Part shown: piece by piece, positions 26,226-27,816 of the stretch
Layout of the letters: each line of letters opens with the position of its first letter
How positions within the stretch are numbered: position 1 is the first letter of the stretch
DNA from: a virus
DNA length: 27,816 bases
Strand: one strand, 5' to 3'
IMG/VR virus record: IMGVR_UViG_3300046522_000290
Location: 1 to 27,816 of that record
The notes under the pieces: generated by a model
Told to the model about the DNA's origin: nothing
Databases searched by the model: none
The model's input: the letters and a program-made list of their open reading frames with translations, nothing else
Made by a program: the position numbers and the translations under genes

Positions 26226-27816
26226 TTGGCTGCAAGCGAAATCGTAAAACGCATTGTAATCGCTGCCAGCGGCGTTGCAATCGAGAAAACCACAAAAGCG
26301 GTTCTTGATCTCGCTGGCGCGACCGGACAAGCGCAGGCCGCGAATGACAACTATCAAAAGCAGCTAGACCGCGCGTCCGGCAATAGCTCGAACTACTGGA
26401 CAGAGACAGCCGCACAAGTCGGCTTGCTCTATGCCGCGTTTCAGGCGCTAAAGACGGTTTTAAGCTGGATTGTTGACGCCGTCGCCGCTGTGTTTCGCGC
26501 TGTCGGCGCCGTTCTCATGTTCATTCCCAACAAGATTGGCGAAGCGTGGGACTTAGGCAAAAAACAGATTGATGATTACAACAAGCTGAACGACGAAGCC
26601 GGCAACAATTCCACTGACTTTTACCAAAAGCTTATCATCGGCGCCAACAACGCGAAGGTGAAAGTTGACCTTCTCGTTGACTCACTCAAGACCATGAATG
26701 AACAGCTTCGGCCGAAGCTTGACGGCACGACCGGAACGAACCGGTTAGACGAACTTGTTAAGTGGGGTAACTTCAAGGGCAACACGGGCGTTGACGAGCT
26801 TAAACGCTCAACGACCGATCAAGAGCGGTACGCCGCTGCTGAAAGCTTCTATCGACAAGCGCTTGATGCAAACGAGAAGCTTGCGGCGCAAGAAGCAATG
26901 CGCGCCATCGCTGGCGATAAGCTCGCGAATGCGTTGGACAAGGACTCCGAAGTTCTGCGCAACGTCAAGCGACAGATGGACGCTATCAAGGCGTCCGAAA
27001 TCATCAACAAGGATGACATTGACCGCGCCGCCGGCCTTCGCGCTGAAATGGAAAAGGCGCAAAAGATTATAGCCGGCGATCTCAAGCCAGACACCAAGAC
27101 GTTGACGACTTTAATTGGCGTCGAAATGTACGCGGCTTGGGTGAAGGTTGTTTCGCTGTATGCGAGCGCTGTCCAATGGATGCGCGATCTATTTACGGAA
27201 ACGAAAAAGGTTTCCGAGCTTAAGCCGGACAGTGCTTGGCAGACCTTCAAGGAAGGCAACGCGAAGGAAAGCTATTCGCTTCTAGCTTCGCAGTTCGGTC
27301 AGAAGGAAACGCCGGAAGGCCGAAGCCAATATCTAACACAGACGTTGGGCTACGATCCCGATGACCCGCGAAGCGTCGCGCTGTTTCAAGCAAAGCAACG
27401 GCTTGGCAGTTCAATGCAGAACCCGGCCAATATCGCCCGCAGTAACACGGACCTTGAAGCGCTTTACGAGAAAACTAACAAGGACCAGTCCAAGGGTAAG
27501 CCGGAACGCGAAGTAAAGGACGCTTACGACCGCGCTGAAGAGTCGTTGTTGAAGTACATTCAAACGACCGAAGCGATGGCGAAGACGGTTGATCTCGGCG
27601 CCGCCGCGCAAGAGCGCGGCAAGGCCATGGCTCAACTTGTTGCCGCTGGCCTGAAAGACGGCCTTACGCCTTCTGCGGCGAAAGCCAAAGCGGAAATGTC
27701 CGGCCTCGCTGATAAGGCGGCGGCTGCGGCCGATGGGCTGGCGAAGGCGCGCGTTCAGTCGTCTATCGAATGGGACCGCAAGACCGCGTTCCTTTCAAAT
27801 GACGACATTGCGATAG
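26226..27816 (+). CDS. Tape measure protein (partial, N-terminal part)
   Basis: An open frame of 530 codons runs off the window end. The start is TTG at 26226, ten bases after AGGAA. After a short N-terminus with AANDN come a hydrophobic/amphipathic region (VGLLYAAFQALKTVLSWIVD and on to GAVLMFIPNKIG, about 62-104) and long charged helices rich in Lys, Glu and Ala. This is the composition of tape measure proteins, which set tail length and are ejected into the host envelope. Position right after G/GT confirms it. C-terminal domains are outside the window. Confidence 0.85.
   Translation, partial: MAASEIVKRIVIAASGVAIEKTTKAVLDLAGATGQAQAANDNYQKQLDRASGNSSNYWTETAAQVGLLYAAFQALKTVLSWIVDAVAAVFRAVGAVLMFIPNKIGEAWDLGKKQIDDYNKLNDEAGNNSTDFYQKLIIGANNAKVKVDLLVDSLKTMNEQLRPKLDGTTGTNRLDELVKWGNFKGNTGVDELKRSTTDQERYAAAESFYRQALDANEKLAAQEAMRAIAGDKLANALDKDSEVLRNVKRQMDAIKASEIINKDDIDRAAGLRAEMEKAQKIIAGDLKPDTKTLTTLIGVEMYAAWVKVVSLYASAVQWMRDLFTETKKVSELKPDSAWQTFKEGNAKESYSLLASQFGQKETPEGRSQYLTQTLGYDPDDPRSVALFQAKQRLGSSMQNPANIARSNTDLEALYEKTNKDQSKGKPEREVKDAYDRAEESLLKYIQTTEAMAKTVDLGAAAQERGKAMAQLVAAGLKDGLTPSAAKAKAEMSGLADKAAAAADGLAKARVQSSIEWDRKTAFLSNDDIAI

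Noticed and set aside
26755-27072. 105-codon open frame inside the tape measure region
   Set aside because: It is an out-of-frame shadow; the frame from TTG 26226 stays open to the window end and reads as a tape measure protein.

Overview
The window is a continuous piece of a tailed-phage (siphovirus, HK97-type head) genome or prophage, moderately GC-rich. Its host is probably an alphaproteobacterium, most likely of the Hyphomicrobiales/Rhizobiales. The host call is an inference from the small XRE regulator, the ProQ-like protein, the DUF6456-like protein and the repeated Ala-Asn-Asp-Asn motif, all of which I associate with that group; no host gene is present. No integrase, holin or endolysin was recognised, so lifestyle cannot be decided here.

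Layout. (1) 1-8300, plus strand: a tightly overlapping early/replication operon with an adenine-methyltransferase-like protein, a ProQ/FinO-domain RNA-binding protein, a large primase-polymerase/helicase, a VRR-NUC nuclease, a Cys-cluster protein, many small unknowns and a DUF6456-like putative regulator. (2) 8300-11360: an accessory zone with an intrinsic terminator closing a possible small RNA, tRNA-Thr(UGU), three tandem 18-bp dyads, a tiny hydrophobic leader peptide overlapping a terminator in front of a cytosine-methyltransferase-like gene, a structured leader, several tiny membrane proteins and an HNH endonuclease. (3) 11356-12437, minus strand: a four-gene operon with an XRE regulator. 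(4) 12526-27816, plus strand: the HK97-like packaging, head and tail module in the usual order: TerS, TerL, portal, protease, capsid, probable decoration protein, connectors, tail terminator, tail tube, G/GT chaperones with a -1 frameshift, and a tape measure protein cut by the window end.

Two things break this conventional plan. The portal carries about 250 extra C-terminal residues; after a linker these resemble a RelA/SpoT (alarmone synthetase-like) nucleotidyltransferase domain, a candidate virion-borne effector. Directly behind it, on the opposite strand between portal and protease, sits a six-gene island (16642-18286). It has its own promoters, two of which share a near-identical palindromic operator between the -35 and -10 boxes. 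Its last gene converges on and overlaps the end of the portal fusion gene. This is the best candidate here for an undescribed system, perhaps an effector with lysogeny-expressed immunity or moron genes.

The structural genes are punctuated by strong intrinsic terminators with no obvious promoters between them, which points to processive antitermination or graded expression. Starts other than ATG are common (TTG for TerL, capsid and tape measure), and the tail tube gene appears to start at ATT.
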